Shown here: positions 1-6,874 of the stretch, one piece after another | Layout: every line of letters starts with the position of its first letter | How positions within the stretch are numbered: the first letter of the stretch is position 1 | DNA from: Nitrospira bacterium HGW-Nitrospira-1 | GTDB lineage: Bacteria > Nitrospirota > Thermodesulfovibrionia > Thermodesulfovibrionales > UBA6898 | NCBI GenBank assembly: GCA_002839535.1 | Contig: PGYF01000019.1 | Span: 49,537 to 57,775, forward strand | Reading direction: 5' to 3' | Length of the DNA: 8,239 nucleotides | Made by a program: the position numbers and the translations under genes | Notes under the pieces: generated by a model | What the model was told of the DNA's origin: nothing | The model's database searches: none | Seen by the model: the letters and a program-made list of their open reading frames with translations, nothing else

Positions 1-3
1 ATG

Positions 4-24
4 CCCTCTGACTTGATCAGGGGG
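4..24. repeat. Imperfect palindrome, 8-bp stem with 5-nt loop
   Basis: Arms CCCTCTGA (4-11) and TCAGGGGG (17-24) pair with one G-U wobble around the loop CTTGA. The local sequence (GCCC...TGATCA...GGGC followed by AATGAC) resembles dispersed intergenic palindromes found in many bacterial genomes, which is recall and not a match I could run. It has the same stem and loop lengths as the repeat 33 nt downstream. No T-run follows on either strand, so it is not an obvious intrinsic terminator. Confidence 0.5.
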
Positions 25-57
25 TCGGGCAATGACACAAATTAGGAAGCAATTCAT

Positions 58-78
58 CCCTGTGCCAAGAGCACAGGG
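58..78. repeat. 21-nt perfect hairpin repeat, copy 1
   Basis: Arms CCCTGTGC (58-65) and GCACAGGG (71-78) are perfectly complementary around the loop CAAGA (66-70). An identical 21-nt copy in the same orientation lies at 8208-8228. The flanks of the two copies differ, so the repeat unit appears to be just this palindrome. No T-tract follows it. It lies upstream of uppP, far enough from the promoter (about 100 nt) to be outside it. I infer a dispersed palindromic (REP-like or MITE-like) element; function unknown. Confidence 0.7.
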
Positions 79-175
79 AGTTCTTGCTTATTCATTAAAC
101 TATCTGAAGCTTGCAGATTATGTCAACTTGCAGAGCGAATTGTGCGACAGTCAAAGGATAGTTTATAGGCCAATC

Positions 176-184
176 TGTTATAAT
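176..184 (+). promoter_or_regulatory. Extended -10 promoter of uppP, possibly leaderless
   Basis: TGTTATAAT matches the extended -10 consensus TGnTATAAT exactly, with a perfect TATAAT at 179-184. No good -35 box is seen 16-18 bp upstream, as is tolerated for extended -10 promoters. Initiation is normally about 6-8 nt after the hexamer, which falls at or within a base or two of the uppP ATG at 192. No Shine-Dalgarno sequence precedes that ATG, so the transcript may be leaderless. The motif is seen directly; its use as a promoter is inferred. Confidence 0.6.
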
Positions 185-191
185 TACGTTC

Positions 192-959
192 ATGATAGAG
201 GCGCTCATACTCGGAATCGTGCAGGGAGTAACTGAATTTTTTCCGGTCAGCAGCACCGCGCATCTGATCCTGCTGCCCTGGTTCTTCAAGTGGGACGGAG
301 ACATAAACACCCTCACCTTTGATGTGGCCTTGCATGCGGGCACTCTTTTGGCTCTGGTTATCTGTTTCTGGAAGGACTGGATTGAGATGCTGATACACAA
401 ACGCAGACTATTTTTCCTGATCATTATTGCGTCAATTCCGGCAGGGGTTGCAGGAGTACTCTTCAACGACGTCATAGAAAAAAGTCTCAGAAGCCCTTAC
501 ATTATCAGCATCAGCCTGATTGCAATCGGCATTGTGATGTTTCTTTCCGAAAAGATGTTTAAATACAGAAGCATTGATAATTTGAATTTCTTCGATGCAG
601 TCGTGATCGGTCTTTCACAGGCTGTTGCATTGATACCCGGTGTGTCACGCTCCGGCGTCACCATATCCGCAGGACTCTTCAGGGGACTCGATCGCAGTTC
701 ATCAGCGCGGTTTTCCTTTCTCCTTTCCACTCCGATAATCGCGGGCGCAACGCTGCTGCATGCAAAAAAAATAGCTGCCGGAGCCGCACACTACGACTTT
801 GATCTCTTCATGGCCGGGTTTGCCGTATCAGCGATAACCGGGTTTGCAGCCATCAAATTTCTGATGAGTTTTTTAAAAAAATATAGCTTGAATACCTTTG
901 TATATTACAGATTTTTTCTTGCTGCTGTTATAATTTCAGGAATATGGCTAAAAACCTAA
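192..959 (+). CDS. uppP: Undecaprenyl-diphosphatase UppP/BacA
   Basis: An integral inner-membrane phosphatase that converts undecaprenyl diphosphate to undecaprenyl phosphate, recycling the lipid carrier for peptidoglycan and other surface polymers; overproduction of the family gives bacitracin resistance. The 255-residue product is near the usual family length. Both signature regions are present: QGVTEFFPVSSTAH (residues 11-24), with the catalytic-region Q11 and E15, the paired serines and H24, and PGVSRSGVT (149-157) with R153. Several hydrophobic segments span the rest. The ATG at 192 is the first start after an in-frame TAG at 159-161, and the next possible start (GTG at 219) would cut into the first signature, so it is well fixed although it lacks a Shine-Dalgarno sequence. 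First gene of the forward block; its end overlaps ftsK by 16 bp. Confidence 0.97.
   Translation: MIEALILGIVQGVTEFFPVSSTAHLILLPWFFKWDGDINTLTFDVALHAGTLLALVICFWKDWIEMLIHKRRLFFLIIIASIPAGVAGVLFNDVIEKSLRSPYIISISLIAIGIVMFLSEKMFKYRSIDNLNFFDAVVIGLSQAVALIPGVSRSGVTISAGLFRGLDRSSSARFSFLLSTPIIAGATLLHAKKIAAGAAHYDFDLFMAGFAVSAITGFAAIKFLMSFLKKYSLNTFVYYRFFLAAVIISGIWLKT
926..934 (+). promoter_or_regulatory. Candidate internal extended -10 promoter before ftsK
   Basis: TGTTATAAT lies inside the 3' end of uppP, with TATAAT at 929-934. The 11-mer CTGTTATAATT is identical to that at 175-185 in front of uppP. No clear -35 is visible. If used, the start point would lie only a few nt before the ftsK ATG at 944. A short AGGA (938-941) sits there as a weak ribosome binding site. 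The sequence also encodes uppP codons, so chance is a real alternative. Confidence 0.35.
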
Positions 960-3037
960 AGAAGATAAAAGACGAGATACTCGGCGTAGTCTCGGTTCTT
1001 TCGAGCATCTACCTTGCCTTAAGTCTGTTCAGTTATACAAAATTGGACCCGTCTTTCTTTACCTTTACCCATTCAACTGCCGGAAACTACGGCGGCATTG
1101 CAGGCGCATATCTTTCTGATCTCAGCATAACGCTCATCGGTTTCTCTGCCTGGTCACTGCCGGCATTTCTGGCGGTCTACGGAATACGAAGGCTTCTTGG
1201 CATGGAAAAACATAAGGTGTATCTGGCCGGTTCAATCCTTTTCATGTTTTCATCTTCCCTGATGTTTTCACTTGTGCTGTCAACATTCAACGTTATGACA
1301 GAAAACAGTCCCGGGGGCATTACAGGACGCTTTGTTTCACAATTGCTTAAAAATTACCTGTCTCCACTGGGAGCTTATATATGCTCATTGTCGCTGTTCC
1401 TTTCATCGCTGGTCCTTCTCACCCCTGTGCCGCTTGCCTCTTTCAGGCTGAGAAAGGATAAACCAAAGATCAAGGATCAGCCAAAAGAAGTCGGGAAAAG
1501 GATTCTCGAAGAGGACATCCTTATCAAGGACGAATTGCCGAAGGCTTTGCCTGTTTTTGCAGAGCCTCCTGCACATCCGGAAACAATAAAAAAACCGGTA
1601 AAGGCTGTTTCTGAACAGGTAAATATGCAGGCAACCATTACAAAAGAGGGATACGAACTCCCTTCCGTGGAACTCCTGAAATCCTATGATTCTTCATATG
1701 CGAGACCGTCCAATGACGAACTGCGCGCAAATACTTTTATGCTCGAGTCCAAGCTCGCAGACTTTGACGTCGAGGGGAAGATCACCCATGTGAATCCAGG
1801 GCCTGTGGTAACGATGTATGAATTCGAACCCGCGCCAGGAGTAAAGATAAACAAGGTCGTGTCCCTTGCAGACGACCTGGCGCTCTCCTTAAAATCGCAG
1901 AGTCTCCGTGTATCGCCTATACACGGGAAGAACACAATCGGCATAGAAGTCCCAAACAAACTGAGGGAGATCGTCTCGTTTAAAGAGATACTATCTTCGG
2001 ACACATTCAGGAAGGGCCAGTCAAGGCTCACCCTTGCCCTCGGGAAAAACATTGCCGGCGAATCCATTATCGCGGACCTGACAAAAATGCCTCACCTCCT
2101 TGTTGCCGGGTCTACCGGCTCAGGCAAAAGCGTATCCATAAACTCCATGGTAATGAGTATCCTCTACAAGGCAACTCCAAAAGAGGTGAAGATGCTGATG
2201 ATAGACCCGAAACTCCTTGAGCTTTCGATGTATGAAGATATTCCCCATCTTGTCGCCCCTGTCATTACAAACCCCAGGCAGGCAGCCGAGGCCTTGAGAA
2301 AAATGGTCTTTGAGATGGAACGCAGATACAGGGCGCTGGCAGAAAAAGGCGCAAGAAACATAGACAGTTTTAACCGGAGCGTACCGGACGAAGAGCAAAT
2401 CCCTTACATTGTTGTATTCATCGATGAGCTTGCCGACCTCATGTTTGCTTCATCCCGGGAGGTGGAAGATTCAATAACGCGTCTTGCGCAGATGGCGCGC
2501 GCAGCAGGCATCCACCTGATCATCGCGACACAGAGACCTTCAGTCGATGTTATTACCGGCATCATCAAGGCGAACTTCCCCGCCAGGATATCCTTTCAGG
2601 TATTTTCAAAGATAGATTCAAGGACCATACTGGATTCCCAGGGAGCAGAGCAGCTGCTTGGAAAAGGCGACATGCTCATGATGCTGCCGGGCTCAAAGAT
2701 CACCCGCGTTCATGGCGCATTCGTTACAGAGGATGAGATACATGCCGTCACGAAATTCATAAAGGCGCAGGGCTCGCCTGATTACTCCTTCTTTGAAACC
2801 ATACCAACGGAACCTCCTCCGGTTGACGAGGACAATGAAGACAGGGACGATATATATGACAAGGCCCTTGAATTTGGCGAATCAGCCGGCGAAGTATCGA
2901 TATCGTCCATCCAGAGAAGGTTCAAAATAGGATTTAACCGGGCCGCCAGGATCATAGAGATGATGGAAGACGACGGTCTGGTCGGCCCGCCAAAGGGCGC
3001 CGGCAAACCGAGAGATTTTCTGGGGAGGACACATTGA
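944..3037 (+). CDS. ftsK: DNA translocase FtsK/SpoIIIE
   Basis: A membrane-anchored hexameric ATP-driven DNA pump that acts at the division septum to clear and sort chromosome termini and to activate dimer resolution. In order: four hydrophobic segments in residues 14-160; a short charged linker (about 165-240); the alpha domain; the beta RecA-like motor with Walker A AGSTGSGKS (388-396, K395) and Walker B VVFIDE (490-495, D494 and E495) followed by the conserved IATQRPSVDVITG; and a C-terminal winged-helix gamma domain (about 635-692, with IQRRFKIGFNRAARIIE) that in the family reads polar KOPS/SRS DNA sequences. At 697 residues it is much shorter than E. coli FtsK (about 1330) and nearer the compact SpoIIIE type, the saving being in the linker. 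The ATG at 944 has a weak AGGA upstream. It overlaps uppP by 16 bp and lolA by 4 bp, suggesting translational coupling. Confidence 0.97.
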   Translation: MAKNLKKIKDEILGVVSVLSSIYLALSLFSYTKLDPSFFTFTHSTAGNYGGIAGAYLSDLSITLIGFSAWSLPAFLAVYGIRRLLGMEKHKVYLAGSILFMFSSSLMFSLVLSTFNVMTENSPGGITGRFVSQLLKNYLSPLGAYICSLSLFLSSLVLLTPVPLASFRLRKDKPKIKDQPKEVGKRILEEDILIKDELPKALPVFAEPPAHPETIKKPVKAVSEQVNMQATITKEGYELPSVELLKSYDSSYARPSNDELRANTFMLESKLADFDVEGKITHVNPGPVVTMYEFEPAPGVKINKVVSLADDLALSLKSQSLRVSPIHGKNTIGIEVPNKLREIVSFKEILSSDTFRKGQSRLTLALGKNIAGESIIADLTKMPHLLVAGSTGSGKSVSINSMVMSILYKATPKEVKMLMIDPKLLELSMYEDIPHLVAPVITNPRQAAEALRKMVFEMERRYRALAEKGARNIDSFNRSVPDEEQIPYIVVFIDELADLMFASSREVEDSITRLAQMARAAGIHLIIATQRPSVDVITGIIKANFPARISFQVFSKIDSRTILDSQGAEQLLGKGDMLMMLPGSKITRVHGAFVTEDEIHAVTKFIKAQGSPDYSFFETIPTEPPPVDEDNEDRDDIYDKALEFGESAGEVSISSIQRRFKIGFNRAARIIEMMEDDGLVGPPKGAGKPRDFLGRTH
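3022..3028 (+). promoter_or_regulatory. Ribosome binding site fixing the TTG start of lolA
   Basis: GGGGAGG ends 5 nt before the TTG at 3034. This strong site decides for the TTG over the in-frame ATG at 3067, which would remove the basic N-terminal part of the signal peptide and has no comparable site. Confidence 0.7.
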
Positions 3038-3687
3038 AAAGATCGTTTTTTCGGACGCTTATACCCATGGTATTCTTCCTGTGCGTGACCGGCATAGCCC
3101 TCCCGGCAGCATCCATTTCTTCAGAACTGGACGATAACATAGAAAAGATACAGAAGGCGTATGAAAAAAACAAAGACCTGAAGGGTTCTTTTACACAAAA
3201 AAATATCATAAAAGACCTGAATAAGACAGACGCCTATAAAGGCGAGTTTTTCATCAAGCAGCCGCTCCGTATGAAATGGGTGTACACGGGAAAAGCAGCG
3301 CAGGACGTCTTCATCAACAATGACGCCGTACTGATATATAAGAGAGGGGACAAACAGGCCTATAAGGGAAAGTTCGATAGAGCGACCTATGGTCAGACGC
3401 CGGCAGCGCTTTTAAGCGGTTTCGGCAATATCAGGGAGGAGTTCACCATAACCGGCAAAGGGAACACCCTCCTGCTCAAACCAAAAAAGTCCATAGGCAA
3501 TGTTACCTCGATTTCTTTAACCATGTCAGAAGAAGATTTCCCGATACAATCCTTCACTATCCAGGATGGCCGGTCAAATGTGATTGAGATCATGCTGAAA
3601 AATGTCAAATTAAACACAGGGCTGAAAGACTCTCTTTTTGAATTTTCGCTGCCTAAGGGAGTGCATGTCTATGAGTATAGTCCTTAG
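3034..3687 (+). CDS. lolA: Outer-membrane lipoprotein carrier protein LolA
   Basis: A periplasmic chaperone that accepts lipoproteins released by the LolCDE transporter and ferries them to the outer membrane. The 217-residue product starts with a Sec signal peptide: basic MKRSFFR, a hydrophobic core, and probable cleavage near residues 25-26 (ALPA/A). The mature part has LolA hallmarks: an early helix (DNIEKIQKAY), LKGSFTQK (residues 49-56), the stretch KGEFFIKQPLRMKWVY that forms the start of the open beta-barrel, a DVFINNDAVLIY strand pair, and the C-terminal VKLNTGLKDSLFEFSLPKGV. The start is TTG, overlapping the ftsK stop as TTGA, so its translation is likely coupled to ftsK. ftsK-lolA adjacency is known in several Gram-negative groups. 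Some homologues are called only LolA-like, but the barrel motifs support the name. Confidence 0.9.
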   Translation: MKRSFFRTLIPMVFFLCVTGIALPAASISSELDDNIEKIQKAYEKNKDLKGSFTQKNIIKDLNKTDAYKGEFFIKQPLRMKWVYTGKAAQDVFINNDAVLIYKRGDKQAYKGKFDRATYGQTPAALLSGFGNIREEFTITGKGNTLLLKPKKSIGNVTSISLTMSEEDFPIQSFTIQDGRSNVIEIMLKNVKLNTGLKDSLFEFSLPKGVHVYEYSP

Positions 3688-3696
3688 AGAGCATCC

Positions 3697-4749
3697 ATGC
3701 TCATACTCGGAATAGACACATCCTGCGACGACACTTCAGCGTCTGTTGTGGAGGACGGCAGAAAAATACTCTCAAACATTGTATCGAGCCAGTCCGACAT
3801 CCACACCAAATATGGAGGCATCGTACCGGAACTCGCATCACGAAGACATATCGAGATGATCATACCGGTTGTTGACGAGGCTTTACAGCAGGCTGGAATC
3901 TCTTTCTCCGACCTCTCCGCAATAGCTGTATGCAATGGTCCGGGGCTTATTGGTTCCCTTCTCACCGGTTGTTCCTTTGCAAAGGCGGTCTGTTATTCAC
4001 GGCATATTCCCCTTATAGCAGTGAATCATCTTGAAGGACATCTGCTGTCCGTATTTCTCGAAAGCAGCTGCCCTGAATTCCCTTTTCTCTCCCTTATTGT
4101 CTCCGGAGGCCATACCAGCCTCCATGTTGCAGAAGATTTCGGCAGATATGTTGAACTCGGAAAGACACGGGACGATGCCGCGGGCGAGGCCTATGACAAG
4201 GTATCCAAGCTCCTTGGACTTGGTTATCCCGGAGGCCCGATCATTGACAGACTCGCTGAAAAGGGAGACCCCAAGGCAATAGATTTCCCGAGGGCATATC
4301 TTCCCGATAGTTTCGACTTCAGTTTCAGCGGACTAAAGACAGCGGTGCTCCAGTTTCTCAGGAAAGAGAATCTTCTGGAGGGGCCTCTCCCCCCAAACTC
4401 AAAACTTCTCCTTGATATTGCAGCATCCTTTCAGGCGGCTGTTACAGACGTCCTTGTCAGAAAAACAGAATGGGCAGTGAAGAAAAAATGGATCAGACGG
4501 ATTACGCTCTCCGGCGGGGTGGCTGCCAACAGCAGCCTCCGGAAAAAAATGCTGGCAATGGGCAAAGAAAAAGAGATCGGGGTTTTTGTGCCTTCTGTAT
4601 CTCTCTGCACAGACAACGCTGCAATGATTGCTGCTGCAGGCCATCATCATTTTCTGAAAAAGGACTTTGCCGGCCTTGATCTGAACCCCACGGCCTATCT
4701 GTCTCTTACAGCCGGCAAGAAAGAAAGAGGAAACAAATCAATCCTCTGA
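3697..4749 (+). CDS. tsaD: tRNA N6-adenosine threonylcarbamoyltransferase TsaD
   Basis: The catalytic subunit that transfers threonylcarbamoyl from threonylcarbamoyl-AMP to A37 of tRNAs reading ANN codons, working with TsaB and TsaE after TsaC/TsaC2 makes the donor; the partners are not in this window. The 350-residue protein is full length for the family (Kae1/Gcp/YgjD). Seen: N-terminal LGIDTSCDDTS (4-14), the metal-binding HLEGH (H111 and H115), SGGHTSL (136-142), GEAYDKVSKLLGLGYPGGP (163-181), LSGGVAANSSLR (271-282) and CTDNAAMIAAAG (304-315) with the metal ligand D306. The ATG at 3697 lies 9 bp after lolA, with only a weak purine-rich site before it. Last gene of the forward block. Its 3' end overlaps the converging ribonuclease gene by 12 bp. 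Confidence 0.97.
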   Translation: MLILGIDTSCDDTSASVVEDGRKILSNIVSSQSDIHTKYGGIVPELASRRHIEMIIPVVDEALQQAGISFSDLSAIAVCNGPGLIGSLLTGCSFAKAVCYSRHIPLIAVNHLEGHLLSVFLESSCPEFPFLSLIVSGGHTSLHVAEDFGRYVELGKTRDDAAGEAYDKVSKLLGLGYPGGPIIDRLAEKGDPKAIDFPRAYLPDSFDFSFSGLKTAVLQFLRKENLLEGPLPPNSKLLLDIAASFQAAVTDVLVRKTEWAVKKKWIRRITLSGGVAANSSLRKKMLAMGKEKEIGVFVPSVSLCTDNAAMIAAAGHHHFLKKDFAGLDLNPTAYLSLTAGKKERGNKSIL

Positions 4750-6492
4750 CGTCTCTTTGCTCTGAACTTCCGCCTTTATCTCCGAATTCTCTCCATTAGA
4801 TGCGGGCGCAGTCTCAACAGCAGTTTCCAATTTTGCCCCGAACTTGGGGCGACGCCTTCTCCTCCGGGACTTTGGCCGGCGCTTTGGCGGCGTCACGGAC
4901 CCTGCCTTTTGCTCAGGCAGTTGCTCGACTTTATGTTCAGCGATATGTTTAACTCCGCCGGCAGCTTTGTGTTCGGCCTGGTGTTCCGCCCTTTTCTCTT
5001 CTTTGGCAGCGGTCTTTTCCTCCTCGGTCTTTTCGACAGTTATAGTATACTGGCCAGGGGAAAGTTTCGTGTCTGCTGTCAGCTTAATCAATACCTTGTC
5101 TTCTTTTTCGATCAGGGAGATCTCGTCTCTCTTCATATTAATAAGATAATTCATGCTCTCCACCGTCAGTTTGCAGGCTATGCCTTTTGCGCCGCCCCTG
5201 GCTGCCAGCGTATGGATTTCTCTAAATGCAGTCATCGCGGCCATTTCATCGGTCATAACAGTGCCTGCCCCGTTGCATGCCTCGCATTTCCTGTTGATCG
5301 ATTCAAAATAGGCCGTCCTCATCCGTTCCCTCGTCATCTCAATGATTCCAAACTTTGAGATGCCGCTGATATCAGTGTGCGCCTTGTCCAGACTCAGAGC
5401 TGTCTTAAGCGTATCTTCTACTGCCCTCCTGCTCTTCAAAGATTCCATATCAATGAAGTCTATTACGATCAGTCCGCCGATGTCCCTCAGCCTGAACTGC
5501 CTTGCCGCTTCGTCTGCGGCCTCGACATTGGTCTTGAGAGCTGTTGACTCTATATTCTCTTCTTTCCTGCTCCTGCCCGAATTAACGTCTACAGCAGTAA
5601 GCGCCTCGGTCTTGTCAATCACCAGATACCCCTTCGAAGGCAGGTGCACATACCTTTCATTGAGCTTTGCGATCTGATCTTCAACGTTATGCTTCAGAAA
5701 TATCGGCTCCCTGTCCTTATAGAACTTTATATTTATTTTGAGCCACGGCAGGGTTTTTGACAGAAACTGCTTTGTATTCCTGTATGCCTCCTGATTGTCA
5801 ATCAGAACCTCAGTCACGTCGTCGGTCATATAGTCCCTTACGGTCCTCACAGCGATATCCTGCTCTTTGTAGATGAGCGCCGGGGCAGAGACTTTTTTCG
5901 ATTCCGTCTGTATCCTGTTCCAGAGTTTGGTGAGATACTTAAGGTCATTGGAGAGTTCTTCACTCGTCTTGTCGCTGCAGGCCGTCCTGAGGATAAACCC
6001 CATGTCCTTTGGGAGCTTCAGACTGCTGAATATCTCCTTCAGCTTCTCCCTGTCCCCCCTGTCTTCAATCTTCCTTGATATGCCGACACGCTGCTGTCCC
6101 GGCATCATGACAATATATCTGCCGGGTATGGATATATATGTCGTCAGGCTGGCTCCCTTTGTGTCCCTCTCGTCTTTTTCAACCTGCACAATAAGTTCCT
6201 GACCTTTTGTCAGGACGTCCTGTATTCTCGCCCTTTTCCCTTCAACCTTCTTTTGGAAAAACTCCGGTTTGATCTCCCTCATCTGCAGAAAGCCCTGCTT
6301 TTTCTGGCCGAAATCCACAAAGGCTGCCTGAAGACCAGGTTCTATACGGACTACGGCAGCCTTGTATATATTCCCCCTGAGATGCTCTCTGCCTGAGGCC
6401 TCGACATAAAAATCAACAAGCAGGTCGCCTTCAACAATAGCAACCCTTTTTTCTTCTGCGTGCGCCGCGTTTATCAATATCTTTTTTTTCAT
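4738..6492 (-). CDS. Ribonuclease E/G family endoribonuclease
   Basis: A single-strand, 5'-end-sensing endoribonuclease for mRNA turnover and rRNA/tRNA processing. With the ATG at 6492 it has 584 residues: an N-terminal RNase H-like part with embedded S1 domain (GNIYKAAVVRIEPGLQAAFVDFG, about 41-63); the DNase I-like catalytic domain with LVIDKTEALTAVDVNSGR (metal ligand D302) and GLIVIDFIDM (D345); and a Zn-link CEAC (C403 and C406). These positions fall within one residue of E. coli RNase E D303, D346 and C404/C407. A basic tail follows the core instead of a full degradosome scaffold. An in-frame TTG at 6504 would add four residues, but AAGG at 6498-6501, about 5 nt before the ATG, favours 6492. 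The gene follows the 98-residue gene by 12 bp. RNase G and RNase E cannot be told apart here, so no symbol is given. Confidence 0.93.
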   Translation of the reverse strand: MKKKILINAAHAEEKRVAIVEGDLLVDFYVEASGREHLRGNIYKAAVVRIEPGLQAAFVDFGQKKQGFLQMREIKPEFFQKKVEGKRARIQDVLTKGQELIVQVEKDERDTKGASLTTYISIPGRYIVMMPGQQRVGISRKIEDRGDREKLKEIFSSLKLPKDMGFILRTACSDKTSEELSNDLKYLTKLWNRIQTESKKVSAPALIYKEQDIAVRTVRDYMTDDVTEVLIDNQEAYRNTKQFLSKTLPWLKINIKFYKDREPIFLKHNVEDQIAKLNERYVHLPSKGYLVIDKTEALTAVDVNSGRSRKEENIESTALKTNVEAADEAARQFRLRDIGGLIVIDFIDMESLKSRRAVEDTLKTALSLDKAHTDISGISKFGIIEMTRERMRTAYFESINRKCEACNGAGTVMTDEMAAMTAFREIHTLAARGGAKGIACKLTVESMNYLINMKRDEISLIEKEDKVLIKLTADTKLSPGQYTITVEKTEEEKTAAKEEKRAEHQAEHKAAGGVKHIAEHKVEQLPEQKAGSVTPPKRRPKSRRRRRRPKFGAKLETAVETAPASNGENSEIKAEVQSKETSED

Positions 6493-6504
6493 TTTTCCCT
6501 TCAA

Positions 6505-6801
6505 TTAATCGTTGTTATTTTCGTTGCCGGAATTCTCTGTTATGCTGCTGCTTTCCGGAATTTTATGCACAAAAGAGAGAGACTCCGTCAATAAAAGCTC
6601 CGGGTACTTTACTATGGCCTCAATAATCTCGGCAAGAGGAAAATCGAAAAAATGCCCGTCAGGGAATTGAATACGCAGGAAATTCCTCTTTAATAAAAAA
6701 CAGCGCCTGGCCTGCCCGTCCTTATCCGGCAGACGAATAATGATATGCTCACTATCCTCCTCAAGATTATAACGCCTTACCAATTCCCTGATTTCTTCCA
6801 C
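6505..6801 (-). CDS. Uncharacterised 98-residue protein upstream of the ribonuclease
   Basis: I do not recognise this protein. It starts at a GTG (6801) with GAGG about 10 nt upstream, and its TAA stop (6505-6507) lies 12 bp before the ribonuclease ATG, indicating co-transcription and probably coupling. The first 75 residues look like a compact alpha/beta fold: a charged helix (EEIRELVRRY), alternating hydrophobic strands (HIIIRLP, RRCFLLKRNFLRIQFP), then an amphipathic helix (FPLAEIIEAIVKYPELLL). The last 20 or so residues are Ser/Glu/Asn-rich and probably disordered. There is no signal peptide, membrane segment or metal-binding cluster; the single Cys is in the strand region. The placement suggests, but does not show, a link to RNA metabolism. 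Confidence 0.75.
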   Translation of the reverse strand: MEEIRELVRRYNLEEDSEHIIIRLPDKDGQARRCFLLKRNFLRIQFPDGHFFDFPLAEIIEAIVKYPELLLTESLSFVHKIPESSSITENSGNENNND

Positions 6802-6846
6802 AGAAAAACAGCCTCGTTCTTTTTGATCTGTTCCGGCCTATTTATG

Positions 6847-6874
6847 ATTATACAGGGCAAATGCCCAATTGCAA
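6847..6874 (-). promoter_or_regulatory. Candidate promoter for the 98-aa gene and ribonuclease
   Basis: On the reverse strand a perfect TATAAT (6847-6852) lies 16 bp after TTGCAA (6869-6874, 4 of 6 to TTGACA). The box begins right after the stop of the YchF-like gene and would start transcription about 40 nt before the GTG at 6801. A 5-bp inverted repeat, GGGCA and TGCCC at 6855-6866, fills the spacer. Read-through from the upstream gene is also possible, since no terminator is visible between them. Confidence 0.45.

Larger units (their letters stand above)
1..191. other. Non-coding left flank
   Basis: This stretch contains two hairpins (4-24 and 58-78) and the uppP promoter. A 67-codon forward frame (32-235) crosses it, but it has no ribosome binding site, runs through the palindrome and into uppP in another frame, and its product resembles nothing I know. 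I do not regard it as a gene. Confidence 0.5.

Noticed and set aside
58..78. The 21-nt hairpin as an intrinsic terminator or CRISPR repeat
   Set aside because: No T-tract follows on either strand, and the two copies are 8 kb apart with no spacer array or cas genes.
32..235. 67-codon forward ORF across the left hairpin and into uppP
   Set aside because: No ribosome binding site, overlaps uppP out of frame, includes a palindromic repeat, and has no recognisable protein character.
203..3713. 15-nt direct repeat GCTCATACTCGGAAT at 203-217 (uppP) and 3699-3713 (tsaD)
   Set aside because: Both copies are in frame and encode LILGI, a normal conserved start in each family, with the same codons. Shared amino acids plus codon preference explain it better than a repeat element.
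4383..4395. G/C-rich hairpin-like stretch (GGGG...CCCC) in tsaD
   Set aside because: Only a short 4-bp stem in coding sequence; expected from chance and codon use.
6493..6504. TTG at 6504 as start of the ribonuclease
   Set aside because: It would lack a ribosome site and begins directly after the upstream stop; the ATG at 6492 has AAGG at suitable spacing and gives catalytic positions matching E. coli RNase E.
6855..6866. GGGCA/TGCCC inverted repeat after the YchF-like gene as a terminator
   Set aside because: Stem of 5 bp with a 2-nt loop and no following T-run on the reverse strand; it lies in the spacer of the candidate promoter instead.
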